Assembly (NCBI GenBank): GCA_021817185.1
Contig: JAKAVU010000003.1
Coordinates: forward strand, 1-31,149
DNA length: 31,149 nt
Direction: 5' to 3'
From: a bacterium
GTDB taxonomy: Bacteria; Chloroflexota; Dormibacteria; UBA8260; Bog-877
Below are positions 1-8,081 of this stretch, piece by piece. The notes under the pieces were generated by a model. That model did no database searches and had not been told where the DNA came from. It saw only the letters and a program-made list of their open reading frames with translations. Position 1 is the first letter of the stretch, and each line of letters opens with the position of its first letter. The position numbers and the translations under genes were made by a program.

Positions 1-1
1 T

Positions 2-937
2 GCCTTCGTGCTCCTGTTTCAGAACTTCTTCGCGCCCATCACGGCGCTGGGCGACCAGTGGAACCGCGTCCAGGCCGCTCTGAGCGGTTTGGAGCGGATC
101 TTCGACGTGTTCAAGCTTCCCGTCGAGGACCGGACGGACAGCCGCCCGGTCCCGCATGGTGGGCCGGGGATCGTGGTGCGCGACCTGAGGTTCGGATATG
201 TCGGCGGGGCCGAGGTCTTGAAGGGGATCGGCCTGACAGTCAACCCCGGCGAGCGGGTGGCGATCGTGGGCCGGACCGGATCGGGCAAGTCCACGTTGGT
301 CGCGCTTCTGGGAGGGCTGTATCGTCCGCAGCAGGGGACGGTGCTGGTGGACGGCCTTTGCCCCTTCGAGCTGGAGGAGCGCGAGCGTCGCCAGCTCGTG
401 GGTTACGTCCCCCAAAGCGCTGAACTCTTCTCCGCATCTCTGCGAACCAACGTCACCTTCGACGACCGCCAGTTCACCGACGGCGCGATTCGGCAAGCGC
501 TCAGCCTGGTCGGGTTGGGCTCATGGCTGGAGGATCTGCCTGAGGGTCTCGACACCCGGCTCGCGGGGGAAGGCGGGGGACGCGGCCTCAACCTGTCGGC
601 CGGCCAGCGCCAGCTGATCGCCCTGGCTCGCGCCGTGCTCGTCGAGCCCCGCGTGCTGCTGCTCGACGAGGCGACGTCGGCCCTCGACCGGGCGAGCGAC
701 GCCGCCTTCCAGCTGGCGCTGCAGCATGCGGCCTGGGCGAGTAACTGCGCGATCGTCACCGTCACGCATCGGCTGGCGACCGCCAGTGGCGCCGACCGGG
801 TGGTGGTCCTCGACCAAGGTGCAGTGGTAGAAGAGGGCAGTCCTTCGACTCTGCTCGAGAACGGCGGGTGGTTGGCCGCCCTGGCTGCGATCGAAGAGGC
901 CGGATGGGACCCGGCGGGTCCGGACGGGGAGCCATGA
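2..937 (+). CDS. ABC exporter, fused permease/ATPase, 3' part only
   Basis: C-terminal part of an ABC exporter half-transporter; the reading frame is open at the left window edge, so the true start lies outside. The first ~35 residues look like the end of the transmembrane domain leading into the linker (GDQWNRVQAALSGLERIFDVF). A complete nucleotide-binding domain follows: Walker A GRTGSGKST (about nt 268-294), Q-loop region GYVPQSAELF, signature LSAGQRQ, Walker B VLLLDEATSALD and H-loop VTHR. The organisation is that of type IV (MsbA/LmrA-like) exporters acting at the cytoplasmic membrane. The signature reads LSAGQ rather than LSGGQ, a common variant. Substrate cannot be told. The APH-fold gene follows 44 nt downstream on the same strand. 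Confident for family, not for cargo. Confidence 0.93.
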   Translation, partial: AFVLLFQNFFAPITALGDQWNRVQAALSGLERIFDVFKLPVEDRTDSRPVPHGGPGIVVRDLRFGYVGGAEVLKGIGLTVNPGERVAIVGRTGSGKSTLVALLGGLYRPQQGTVLVDGLCPFELEERERRQLVGYVPQSAELFSASLRTNVTFDDRQFTDGAIRQALSLVGLGSWLEDLPEGLDTRLAGEGGGRGLNLSAGQRQLIALARAVLVEPRVLLLDEATSALDRASDAAFQLALQHAAWASNCAIVTVTHRLATASGADRVVVLDQGAVVEEGSPSTLLENGGWLAALAAIEEAGWDPAGPDGEP

Positions 938-981
938 GTAGAGTCAGGGATCGGAATGCCGACTGACCAGAGGATGTCACA

Positions 982-1899
982 TTGACCTACGCCGACACCT
1001 ACTCCCAGCCGAACGCGCCCGACCCGGTGCTCCCCGCCGAGCTGGTGCTCCAGTTGGCGCGGAGGCACGCGCCCCATGTGAGCGCGGTGACTGAGGTCGA
1101 CGAGAGCGGTGGCGAGGCCCGAGCCTACCTGTGTGGGGACGACACGGTGGTCAAGACCCAGCGTCCCCCCCGGGTGCGACCGCGGACCAGCCTGCGCAAA
1201 GAGGCTTTCATCCTTGACCACCTGGCCCCGCTGGGGCTGCCGCTGCCGAAGTTGCTTGGCTACGGTCGAGAGGAGGACGTCGAGTATCTGGTCATGACCA
1301 GGATGCGCGGGGTGCCCTTGGAACAGGCGCCGCTGTCCGAGGCGGGCCGGGCCGCCGTGCTGGAGGCGGTCGGGGTGACTCTGAGACGCATTCACGCGGC
1401 GGACCAAAGGGAGCTGGAGGCATCCGGGCTGGTCCCGGGGGACGCCGCACCGGGCGACCTCCGCCAGCGAATCGCCTACCGGTTGGACGCCTCGATCCGG
1501 GTTCTCGAGGAGGACTCTCGCTGGCCGGGGAAGCCGGACCTCAGGGAGGTGGCCGCCTCGCTGCTGAAGGACGTGCCGGAAGATGGAGAGCGGGTCACGC
1601 TCCACTCCAATCCGGGCCCCGAGCATTGCTTTGTCGACCCCGTCTCGGGGGAGCTCACCGGCCTGATCGACTTCGGCGATGCCTACCGCTCCCACCCGGC
1701 CCTGGACGTCAGATCTTGGTTCTCGCTTCAGGACAGCCGACTCATGCTGGATGGCTATCGCTCCCTGGGGCCAGTGTCACCAGGGTTTGAGGCCGTGTGG
1801 CGGGCGGGCATCGTGGCTACGGAGCTGCGGCTGGTCGCGCGCGGCCATCGCGGGCCCGACGCGCTCAGGCAGACCATCTCCGCCCTCCTGCGCGGCTGA
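982..1899 (+). CDS. Aminoglycoside phosphotransferase-fold protein, probably catalytically altered
   Basis: 305 residues from a TTG start at 982, with a purine-rich AGAGG about 10 nt upstream. APH/choline-kinase fold: an N-lobe with a candidate ATP-binding lysine (TVVKTQRP) and a following Glu (RKEAF), hinge region (YLVMTRMRGVPL), Brenner-type loop near residues 207-218 and metal-binding motif LIDFGDA (Asp230). In related proteins the catalytic loop reads HxDxGPEH; here it is HSNPGPEH, so the catalytic-base Asp is Asn210 while His208 and the downstream GPEH are kept. Phosphotransfer may therefore be weak or lost, and a pseudokinase role is possible. The substrate is unknown. It follows an ABC exporter gene, perhaps in the same transcript. 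Fold assignment is sure; any link to antibiotic resistance is not. Confidence 0.85.
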   Translation: MTYADTYSQPNAPDPVLPAELVLQLARRHAPHVSAVTEVDESGGEARAYLCGDDTVVKTQRPPRVRPRTSLRKEAFILDHLAPLGLPLPKLLGYGREEDVEYLVMTRMRGVPLEQAPLSEAGRAAVLEAVGVTLRRIHAADQRELEASGLVPGDAAPGDLRQRIAYRLDASIRVLEEDSRWPGKPDLREVAASLLKDVPEDGERVTLHSNPGPEHCFVDPVSGELTGLIDFGDAYRSHPALDVRSWFSLQDSRLMLDGYRSLGPVSPGFEAVWRAGIVATELRLVARGHRGPDALRQTISALLRG

Positions 1900-2160
1900 T
1901 CCCGGGGCCCGCGACCCTCCCGAGGCGCCTCACGGGACCGGCTTCTGGCGGCGCGGCGGATGTCCTGGCGTCCCGGTGCCCCGGGCTCGGCCGCAATTGG
2001 CCGCTGGCGCGACCGCGGGCAGCTCAGGGAGGACCCAGCTTGCCGTGCGGGCCCTGCAGCCGTCGGTGGCACCGCCGGCGGCACCCGGCTTGCTCCCTGC
2101 GGACCCGGAGCAGCGCTGCACCATGCCCGCCGGGCACCAGCAGCCTCATCCGGGAGCGGC

Positions 2161-3297
2161 TCAGTCGCTCAGCAGCCACTCTCGCAGGAGTCCGCTGGCC
2201 ACCCGCCAGCGCCGATCCTGCATCTCTATCAACTCGGTCTTCAGCAAGGAGTCTGCCGCCTTGGCGACCGAGGTGTGGCTCACCCCCAGCTCCGCCTGCA
2301 CCACCTGCCCCTTGAGGTGTTCCAGCGGCCGCTTGGCGATCAGTTTGAGCAGGCGCTGCTGCGACAGCCCCAGCGCGTCGAACCGAGCCTCGAACTCCGC
2401 CTTGCTATCTCCGACGGCGATCTGCAGGGCCTGCTTGAGAGCGGCCTCGTCAATCTCCCGACCCGCCGACTCGTAGGCCCAGAAGGCCAGCAGCTGCACG
2501 TCGTTGGGGACGCCCATGGCGGCGGCGTAGATCGCCTCGGCGACGCCGATCCCCAGCCCCTTCCCGCCCGCCGCCGCGCGCTCCAAGAGGTAGCTGGTGA
2601 ACTCCGCTTTCGGGATCCGCCCCAGGTAGAGCTTGTGGCCGATGTGGTAGAGCGCGCCCCGGTCCGGGTCATTGACCATGGCGTCCATCAGGTGGCGCTT
2701 GCTGCCCGCGAAGACGAAGCTGATCGCGGGCAGCTCATCCACCAGATCCTTCATGAGATCGGGGATGTTGGGGCTGATCTCGTAAGCCTTCTGGAACTCG
2801 TCAAAGATCATCGCCACCGGATGGGCGCGGTCGCCGGCCTCCCCCAAGAGGTGGACGACATCGCTGAGGGCCTCCTGCCACGGCGAGTCGGCGACGTGAG
2901 GGCCGAAGGAGACACTGAGCCCCGAGGGCGAGTGGGGGTCAAGGGTCGCCTGAGGGCTGAGGCGGATGCGCCGCAGGAGCTGCATGAGCTCGGCGGTCTG
3001 TCCGTGCAACCAGCCCAGGGGGCCGTTCAGCACCGCCCGCAAGGTCGCCTCGGCGACGTCCTTCTGGCTGGCGCAGCGCATCAGGCTCACCCTGCCGGTT
3101 CGGCCGCCCCGCTGGCGCACCCCCTGAGCGGCCCGGGCCAGCAAGGAGCTCTTGCCAAAGCGCCTGGGAGCGATAAGCACCAGGTTCTGCCCGTTCAGCA
3201 TCAGCGCCTCAAGCTTCGCCAACTCCTCGACTCGATCGGTGAAATGGTCACCCTCCACCGGAGAGCCGAAGTGGTACGGGTTGCCGCGAGACGACAC
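2161..3297 (-). CDS. AAA ATPase (ATPase_2/archaeal-type family) with C-terminal winged helix
   Basis: 378 residues from a GTG start. The N-terminus has the layout of the ATPase_2 group of STAND-like P-loop ATPases: GNPYHFG.PV..DHFTDRVEEL, Walker A IAPRRFGKSS (43-51), Walker B VAMIFDEFQ (Asp166-Glu167) and a sensor-like stretch FVFAGSKRHL. The last ~80 residues (LSQQRLLKLIAKRP...LGVSHTSVAKAADSLLKTELIE) look like a winged helix-turn-helix. Such proteins are often singletons beside mobile DNA or toxin-like genes, and the target of this one is unknown. It is convergent with the APH gene and divergent from tetR, standing alone on the minus strand. A perfect 6-bp-arm palindrome lies 28 nt before its start. 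There is no membrane segment. The family is clear, the biological role is not. Confidence 0.85.
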   Translation of the reverse strand: MSSRGNPYHFGSPVEGDHFTDRVEELAKLEALMLNGQNLVLIAPRRFGKSSLLARAAQGVRQRGGRTGRVSLMRCASQKDVAEATLRAVLNGPLGWLHGQTAELMQLLRRIRLSPQATLDPHSPSGLSVSFGPHVADSPWQEALSDVVHLLGEAGDRAHPVAMIFDEFQKAYEISPNIPDLMKDLVDELPAISFVFAGSKRHLMDAMVNDPDRGALYHIGHKLYLGRIPKAEFTSYLLERAAAGGKGLGIGVAEAIYAAAMGVPNDVQLLAFWAYESAGREIDEAALKQALQIAVGDSKAEFEARFDALGLSQQRLLKLIAKRPLEHLKGQVVQAELGVSHTSVAKAADSLLKTELIEMQDRRWRVASGLLREWLLSD

Positions 3298-3639
3298 CCC
3301 GGCAGCTTACACCCTTGAGGCTGTCACCCACATGGGTGCATGCGCGAACCACGGCCTCTGCGCCATCGAGTGATCCGCTCCCCGCCTCGGCCAGGGCGGC
3401 CGAAGTACGAGGCGGGACCAGCCTCGATTGTTCGCCGACGTCGCGGCGACGGTTCGTGACCGTATCGCGCCCGGACTGGCCCGATGGAGCGGGCCTGACC
3501 ACGGCCACCACCCTCACTAGCCTGCCGGCCATGTAGACCCACACTGCACCTGGTGGGTCCCCGACCTCCTGGGGGCCTTCGCCCGAAATCGTGCACTAAG
3601 TGAAAAGTTGCACTGTGTGCAGCCATATGCAAGAGTTGG
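3298..3639. promoter_or_regulatory. Divergent intergenic region between ATPase and tetR with palindromes
   Basis: 342 bp without a gene. Two sites stand out. CACCCA-CA-TGGGTG at 3325-3338 has perfect 6-bp arms just upstream of the minus-strand ATPase. An imperfect dyad, TGCACTGTGTGCA at 3609-3621, lies about 20 nt before the TetR start with TGCA half-sites repeated nearby (3618-3631), and could be the TetR operator. No -10/-35 pair of good quality could be assigned. Operator roles are inferred from position only. Confidence 0.35.
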
Positions 3640-4368
3640 GTGGTGAGCGAGGACGGGTCGGTGCTGGGGAGACGTGATCGCAAGCGCCTGGCGACCCACC
3701 AGGCATTGCGGTCCGCGGCCCTTCGGCTGGTCGCCGAGCGGGGCCTCCACGACGTGACCGTCGAGGAGATCGCCGACGCCGCCGACGTCGCGGTCAGGAC
3801 TTTCTTCAACCACTTCTCCTCCAAGGAGGATGCGCTGGTGGGGATCGATTCAGAGCGTGCCGAGGAGCTGAGCTGCGCCGTCTCCCAGCGACCTGCCGGA
3901 GAAGCGGCTCTCGACTCGCTCCGCGCGGTGCTCACCGCCTATGCCATGGAGGCGGTGGCGAGCAGCGATGACTGGGCGCTGCGGATGGACATCATCAAGG
4001 CCTCTCCGGAGCTGTTGCCCCGCCTGCTGTCATCGGTCAGCGCGTTGGAGCGGACGCTCGTGGAGGCGATCCAGGCGCGGGAGACATCTGGCGATGGCCG
4101 TGGGCTCTACGCCGAGCTGGTGGTGAGCGTGGCGATGGCCGCGGTTCGGACCGCGATCGCCCGCTGGCGTCAGGAGCAGGGCACCAGGTCGCTGGCCGAG
4201 ACTTTGGGGCAAGCCTTCGACCTGATCGCATCCGGGCTGCCGGAGCCGCGACCAACCCGCGCCACGGCGAGGCCCGGCGTGCGGCGAACGGCGCCTCCGG
4301 CAGGTGCGGCCCTTACCGCCCGTGTGCCCGCGGTCACCGCGATCTCGCTCTCGGAGCACGGGCGCTGA
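3640..4368 (+). CDS. TetR-family transcriptional repressor
   Basis: 242 residues. The N-terminal helix-turn-helix is typical of TetR regulators: RLATHQALRSAALRLVAERG, then VTVEEIADAADVAVRTFFNHF and SSKEDALVGI. The C-terminal ligand domain is variable and ends in a Pro/Arg/Ala-rich tail of ~35 residues that looks disordered. Two adjacent GTG codons (3640 and 3643) can start it; AAGAG at 3631-3635 gives better spacing to 3643. The stop shares one base with the start of the efflux gene (TGATG at 4366-4370), so the two genes form a translationally coupled pair. By analogy with QacR/EmrR-type loci it probably represses its own operon until a drug-like ligand binds. The ligand is unknown. Confidence 0.92.
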   Translation: MVSEDGSVLGRRDRKRLATHQALRSAALRLVAERGLHDVTVEEIADAADVAVRTFFNHFSSKEDALVGIDSERAEELSCAVSQRPAGEAALDSLRAVLTAYAMEAVASSDDWALRMDIIKASPELLPRLLSSVSALERTLVEAIQARETSGDGRGLYAELVVSVAMAAVRTAIARWRQEQGTRSLAETLGQAFDLIASGLPEPRPTRATARPGVRRTAPPAGAALTARVPAVTAISLSEHGR

Positions 4369-5954
4369 TGGCCGACATGGATCCGGTGGCCGTCGAGCCC
4401 ACGGCGATACCGGGGCTGGGGCAGCGCAGCGTCTTCCTGGTCATCGGGGCGCTGATGCTGGGGATGCTCCTGGCCGCCCTCGACCAGACGATCGTCGCCA
4501 CCGCGCTGCCCACCATCGCCGGCGATCTCCACGGCCTGTCCCACCTCTCCTGGGTGGTCACCGGCTACCTGCTGCTTTCCACCGTCTCGACGCCGCTGTG
4601 GGGGAAGCTCGGGGACATGTACGGGCGCAAGAGTTTCTTCCAGGCGGCGATAGTCATCTTCCTGGTCGGCTCCGCTCTGTCGGGGCTCAGCTCGTCGATG
4701 ACCGAGCTCATCCTCTTCCGGTCCCTGCAGGGGCTGGGCGCCGGAGGTCTGATGGTCGGAGCCCAGGCGATCATCGGCGACGTGGTGCCCCCCAGGGACC
4801 GGGGCAAGTACCAGGGGATCTTCGGCGCCGTCTTTGGCCTGGCCAGCGTGGCCGGCCCCCTGCTGGGTGGGTTCTTCGTTCAGAACCTCTCGTGGCACTG
4901 GATCTTCTACGTCAACATCCCCATCGGCCTGGTGGCCCTGGCGGTCACCGCCCGCTTCCTGCCCAGCGCGCTGCGGCGCGTGCAGCATGTGATCGATTAC
5001 CTCGGCGCGGTGGTGCTGGCGGGGGGCGTGACCTGTCTGGTTTTGCTCACCACCCTGGGCGGGACCACCTATCCGTGGATCTCACTTCCCATCGCGATCA
5101 TGGCCGGGCTGGGGGTGGTGCTCCTCGGTTGGTTCGTGCTGGTGGAGCGCCGCGCCGCTGAGCCGATCCTGCCGCTGCACCTTTTTGCCAACCGGGTCTT
5201 CTCCGCCACCAGCGCGATCGGGTTCATCGTCGGCTTCGCGATGTTCGGGGCGATCACCTACCTGCCCACCTACTTGCAGATCGTCAAGGGAGCCAGCCCC
5301 ACCGACTCCGGGCTGGAGCTGCTCCCCCTGATGGGCGGGCTGCTGGTGACCTCGATCGGGTCGGGGATCCTCATCAGCCGTTTCGGCCGTTACAAGATCT
5401 TTCCCATTGTCGGAACCGCGGTGATGACCGTCGGCCTGTTCCTCTTCTCCCGCTTGGAGGTTGGGACGTCCATGCTGACGATCTCGCTCTACATGGTGGT
5501 GCTGGGCCTGGGCCTGGGAGCGGTCATGCAGGTCCTGGTGATCGCGGTGCAGAACGCCGTCGCCCACAGCGAGCTGGGAGTCGCCACCTCCGGGGCCACC
5601 TTCTTCCGCTCCATCGGAGGCTCCTTCGGCACCGCGGTCTTCGGAGCCATCTTCGCCAACGTCCTGACCGGCAACCTGGCGCACTACCTGGTGGGGATCA
5701 GGCTCCCGGCCGACTTCGTGGGCGCGGCGGGCGCGAGCCCGGCGGTGCTGGCGAGACTGCCCAAGCCGGTGCACCACGGATACATTGAGGCGGTCACCGC
5801 CTCGCTGCATCCGGTCTTCCTCTGGGCAGTGCCGTTCGCACTGCTGGCGTTCGCGGTCACCTGGCTCCTGAAGGAGGTTCCGCTGCGCCGCAGCGTCGGC
5901 CCGGCCCCCCAGGGGACGGCGATGGCGCCACTGGCGCGCACCCCCGAGGCCTGA
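4368..5954 (+). CDS. MFS drug efflux transporter, DHA2 (EmrB/QacA) family, 14 TM
   Basis: 528 residues, the usual length for 14-helix DHA2 antiporters. TM1 (VFLVIGALMLGMLLAALDQT) leads to the family motif LDQTIVATALPTIAGDL; the A-loop is GKLGDMYGRKSFF, and the TM5 antiporter motif region reads GLASVAGPLLGGFF. Many further hydrophobic helices extend to residue ~510, followed by a short basic tail. The role is proton-coupled export of hydrophobic or cationic compounds across the cytoplasmic membrane. It overlaps tetR by one base, which supports joint control by that repressor. Substrate range cannot be predicted from sequence. Confidence 0.95.
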   Translation: MADMDPVAVEPTAIPGLGQRSVFLVIGALMLGMLLAALDQTIVATALPTIAGDLHGLSHLSWVVTGYLLLSTVSTPLWGKLGDMYGRKSFFQAAIVIFLVGSALSGLSSSMTELILFRSLQGLGAGGLMVGAQAIIGDVVPPRDRGKYQGIFGAVFGLASVAGPLLGGFFVQNLSWHWIFYVNIPIGLVALAVTARFLPSALRRVQHVIDYLGAVVLAGGVTCLVLLTTLGGTTYPWISLPIAIMAGLGVVLLGWFVLVERRAAEPILPLHLFANRVFSATSAIGFIVGFAMFGAITYLPTYLQIVKGASPTDSGLELLPLMGGLLVTSIGSGILISRFGRYKIFPIVGTAVMTVGLFLFSRLEVGTSMLTISLYMVVLGLGLGAVMQVLVIAVQNAVAHSELGVATSGATFFRSIGGSFGTAVFGAIFANVLTGNLAHYLVGIRLPADFVGAAGASPAVLARLPKPVHHGYIEAVTASLHPVFLWAVPFALLAFAVTWLLKEVPLRRSVGPAPQGTAMAPLARTPEA

Positions 5955-6054
5955 CCCGCCTCGGCGGACCCGCCCAACCGGTGACCCTTTCCCACCGACT
6001 TTGACCGGCGGCCAGCTCCGGGTCGCGGCAGCAGCCAGCCTCTACGATGAGGCG

Positions 6055-7860
6055 ATGGCGGGCGATTTGGAGCGACTTCTGAGCGTCAACTCCTGGCGCG
6101 CCTTGGACGTCGATGACCAGGGCCGGATCCTCGCGGCCACCGACGAGTCCGGGTCCTTCCAACTCGTCGAGATCACCTCCGAAGGGGAGCGGCGTCCACT
6201 CACAGCTTTGCCGGGAGCCTGCTCGGGACGCTACCTGGTCGGGCGCCGAGCCGTGATCGTCGAGCACGACCAAGGTGGGGATGAGAGACACCAGCTGTCC
6301 ATCCTGGAGCTCGATCCGCCGCCAGCGGGGCCGGTCGGGCTCGCCGACCTCAAGCCACTGGTCCACGATCCCCGGTTCTTTCACAACCTTCTCCAGGTTG
6401 GGCGTGAGTGGGTGGCCTATTCCAGCAACCGCCGAAACTCCGTCGACTTCGACCTTTTGGTGCTGGATCCGGCAACCGGTTCCCAGCGGGTGCTGTACGA
6501 CCAGGGCGGTGCGCTGGAGGAGGTGGCGGTGGCCCCCGCGGCGGACCTGGCTGTCATGGCCAGGTCGGGGCCGCGCCCGATGTCACAGCAGCTGGTCATG
6601 ATCGGGGTCACCGAGCCGACCCTCGTCGAGCTCACCAGCGGCACGGAGGCAGCCCAGCACCTGCGGGTCGCCCTCTACCCTGACCGAGAGGCCGCGCTCG
6701 TCACCACTGACCGAGAGCGAGACCGCACCGTGCTCGCCAGGCTCGACCTGCGATCTGGGACCTGGACCGAGCTGGTGGCGGACCCCGAGTGGGATGTCAC
6801 CGGCTGGCTCTCCCCCGACGGCGCCTCGATCCTGGTCCTGACCAACCGTGACGGGGAGGCCCACCTGACGATCCACGACGGGGCCAGCGGCGCCCGGCTC
6901 CGAGAGATCGCACTGCCGGGCACGGGGTGGGTCGGAGCACCCGCCACCGCCGAGCCGGTCTGGTCTCCCAACTCCAGGTTCGTAGCGGTCTCCTTCACGA
7001 GCCCGCGGATCCCCGGCGACATCCTGCTGGTCCAAGCGGACTCGGGCGAGGCGGTCCGGCTGGCAGAGAGCTCCTCGCAGTTGGGGGACATGGCCCTGGT
7101 CGAGCCGACCACCCATCGGGTGCCAGCCCCAGATGGCGAGCGGATCCCTTGCTTCCTGTACCGACCCAGTGGGCAGGCCACCGGGGCCGCGGTGGTGCAC
7201 ATTCACGGCGGCCCGGAGTCCCAGGCGGTCAGGGGGTTCAACCCGGTCGTCCAGGGGCTGGTCGCCGCCGGCCACACGGTCTTGGTCCCCAACGTGAGAG
7301 GCTCCACGGGGTACGGCAGGAGGTGGTACTCGGCGGATGACGTCGGGCTGCGTCTGAATTCGGTCTCAGACCTGGCGGCCCTGCATCGCTGGCTGCCGGA
7401 ACTGGGAGTCGACCCCGGCCGGGCTGCGCTGTGGGGAGGCTCATACGGAGGGTACATGGTGCTGGCTGGCCTCGCCTTCCAGCCCGAGCTCTGGGCGGCT
7501 GGAGTCGACATCGTGGGGATCTCGTCCCTGGTGACCTTCCTAGAGAACACCTCGCCGTATCGCCGCGCCCAGCGGGAGCGCGAGTATGGATCTCTGGAGC
7601 GAGACCGGGAGTTGCTGGCGTCCCTGTCGCCGCTCAGCCGGATCGACGAGATCCGAGCCCCGCTCTTCGTGATCCATGGGGCAAACGACCCCCGGGTGCC
7701 GCTGGCGGAGGCGGAGCAGTTGGTCGCCGGCCTGCAGGCCCGTGGCGTCCCCTGCGAACTCTTGGTCTTTCCCGACGAGGGACACGGGCTGGCGAAGAGG
7801 AGCAACCGGCTAAACGCCTATCCGCTCGCCCTGGAGTTCCTGGCAACCCACCTGAGCTAG
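6055..7860 (+). CDS. S9-family prolyl oligopeptidase-like serine peptidase
   Basis: 601 residues from ATG 6055; a TTG at 6001 would add 18 residues but has no better ribosome site. The N-terminal ~330 residues form a WD/beta-propeller-like region with repeated strands (e.g. GWLSPDGASILVLTNRDGEAHL, split here as blades). The C-terminal alpha/beta-hydrolase domain has the oxyanion stretch IHGGPESQ, nucleophile motif GGSYGGYM (Ser463), acid HGANDPRVP (Asp545) and His577 in DEGHGLAKR. This matches acylaminoacyl peptidase/DPP-IV-like S9 enzymes, which cut short peptides in the cytoplasm. There is no signal peptide. The gene stands alone, 100 bp after the efflux gene. The triad is complete, so activity is likely; peptide preference is unknown. 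Confidence 0.93.
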   Translation: MAGDLERLLSVNSWRALDVDDQGRILAATDESGSFQLVEITSEGERRPLTALPGACSGRYLVGRRAVIVEHDQGGDERHQLSILELDPPPAGPVGLADLKPLVHDPRFFHNLLQVGREWVAYSSNRRNSVDFDLLVLDPATGSQRVLYDQGGALEEVAVAPAADLAVMARSGPRPMSQQLVMIGVTEPTLVELTSGTEAAQHLRVALYPDREAALVTTDRERDRTVLARLDLRSGTWTELVADPEWDVTGWLSPDGASILVLTNRDGEAHLTIHDGASGARLREIALPGTGWVGAPATAEPVWSPNSRFVAVSFTSPRIPGDILLVQADSGEAVRLAESSSQLGDMALVEPTTHRVPAPDGERIPCFLYRPSGQATGAAVVHIHGGPESQAVRGFNPVVQGLVAAGHTVLVPNVRGSTGYGRRWYSADDVGLRLNSVSDLAALHRWLPELGVDPGRAALWGGSYGGYMVLAGLAFQPELWAAGVDIVGISSLVTFLENTSPYRRAQREREYGSLERDRELLASLSPLSRIDEIRAPLFVIHGANDPRVPLAEAEQLVAGLQARGVPCELLVFPDEGHGLAKRSNRLNAYPLALEFLATHLS

Positions 7861-8028
7861 GGGTGGCTGCGTGTCAGCGGCGATGACCCTGACCGGCAGC
7901 GGCCCCTGGAAGTGACCACCGGCCGCTACGGCGGCTGACCGAATGCTTGGGTCCCTCGGCCGCGACCGGGCCGACGCGTGCGTTGGGGTTCTGGTCCCTG
8001 GCACCGCGGCCCGCGCTCGCGCAAGCTG

Positions 8029-8046
8029 AATCAATGTATAGTGATT
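8029..8046 (+). promoter_or_regulatory. Candidate merA promoter/operator
   Basis: An AT-rich island in GC-rich surroundings before merA. Inverted arms AATCA (8029-8033) and TGATT (8042-8046) flank a -10-like TATAGT (8037-8042). ArsR-type repressors commonly bind short AT-rich dyads overlapping -10, so this is a reasonable operator for the ArsR-like product of the downstream gene. No convincing -35 was seen. The GGAGG ribosome site of merA is at 8067-8071. Confidence 0.4.
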
Positions 8047-8081
8047 TACGAATGTCAGAATTGGTTGGAGGATCCACCCTG

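Noticed and set aside
403..1695. Long open frame antisense to the ABC exporter and APH genes
   Set aside because: Low-complexity Arg/Gly/Pro/Ser-rich product without domains, a shadow of GC-rich codons on the other strand.
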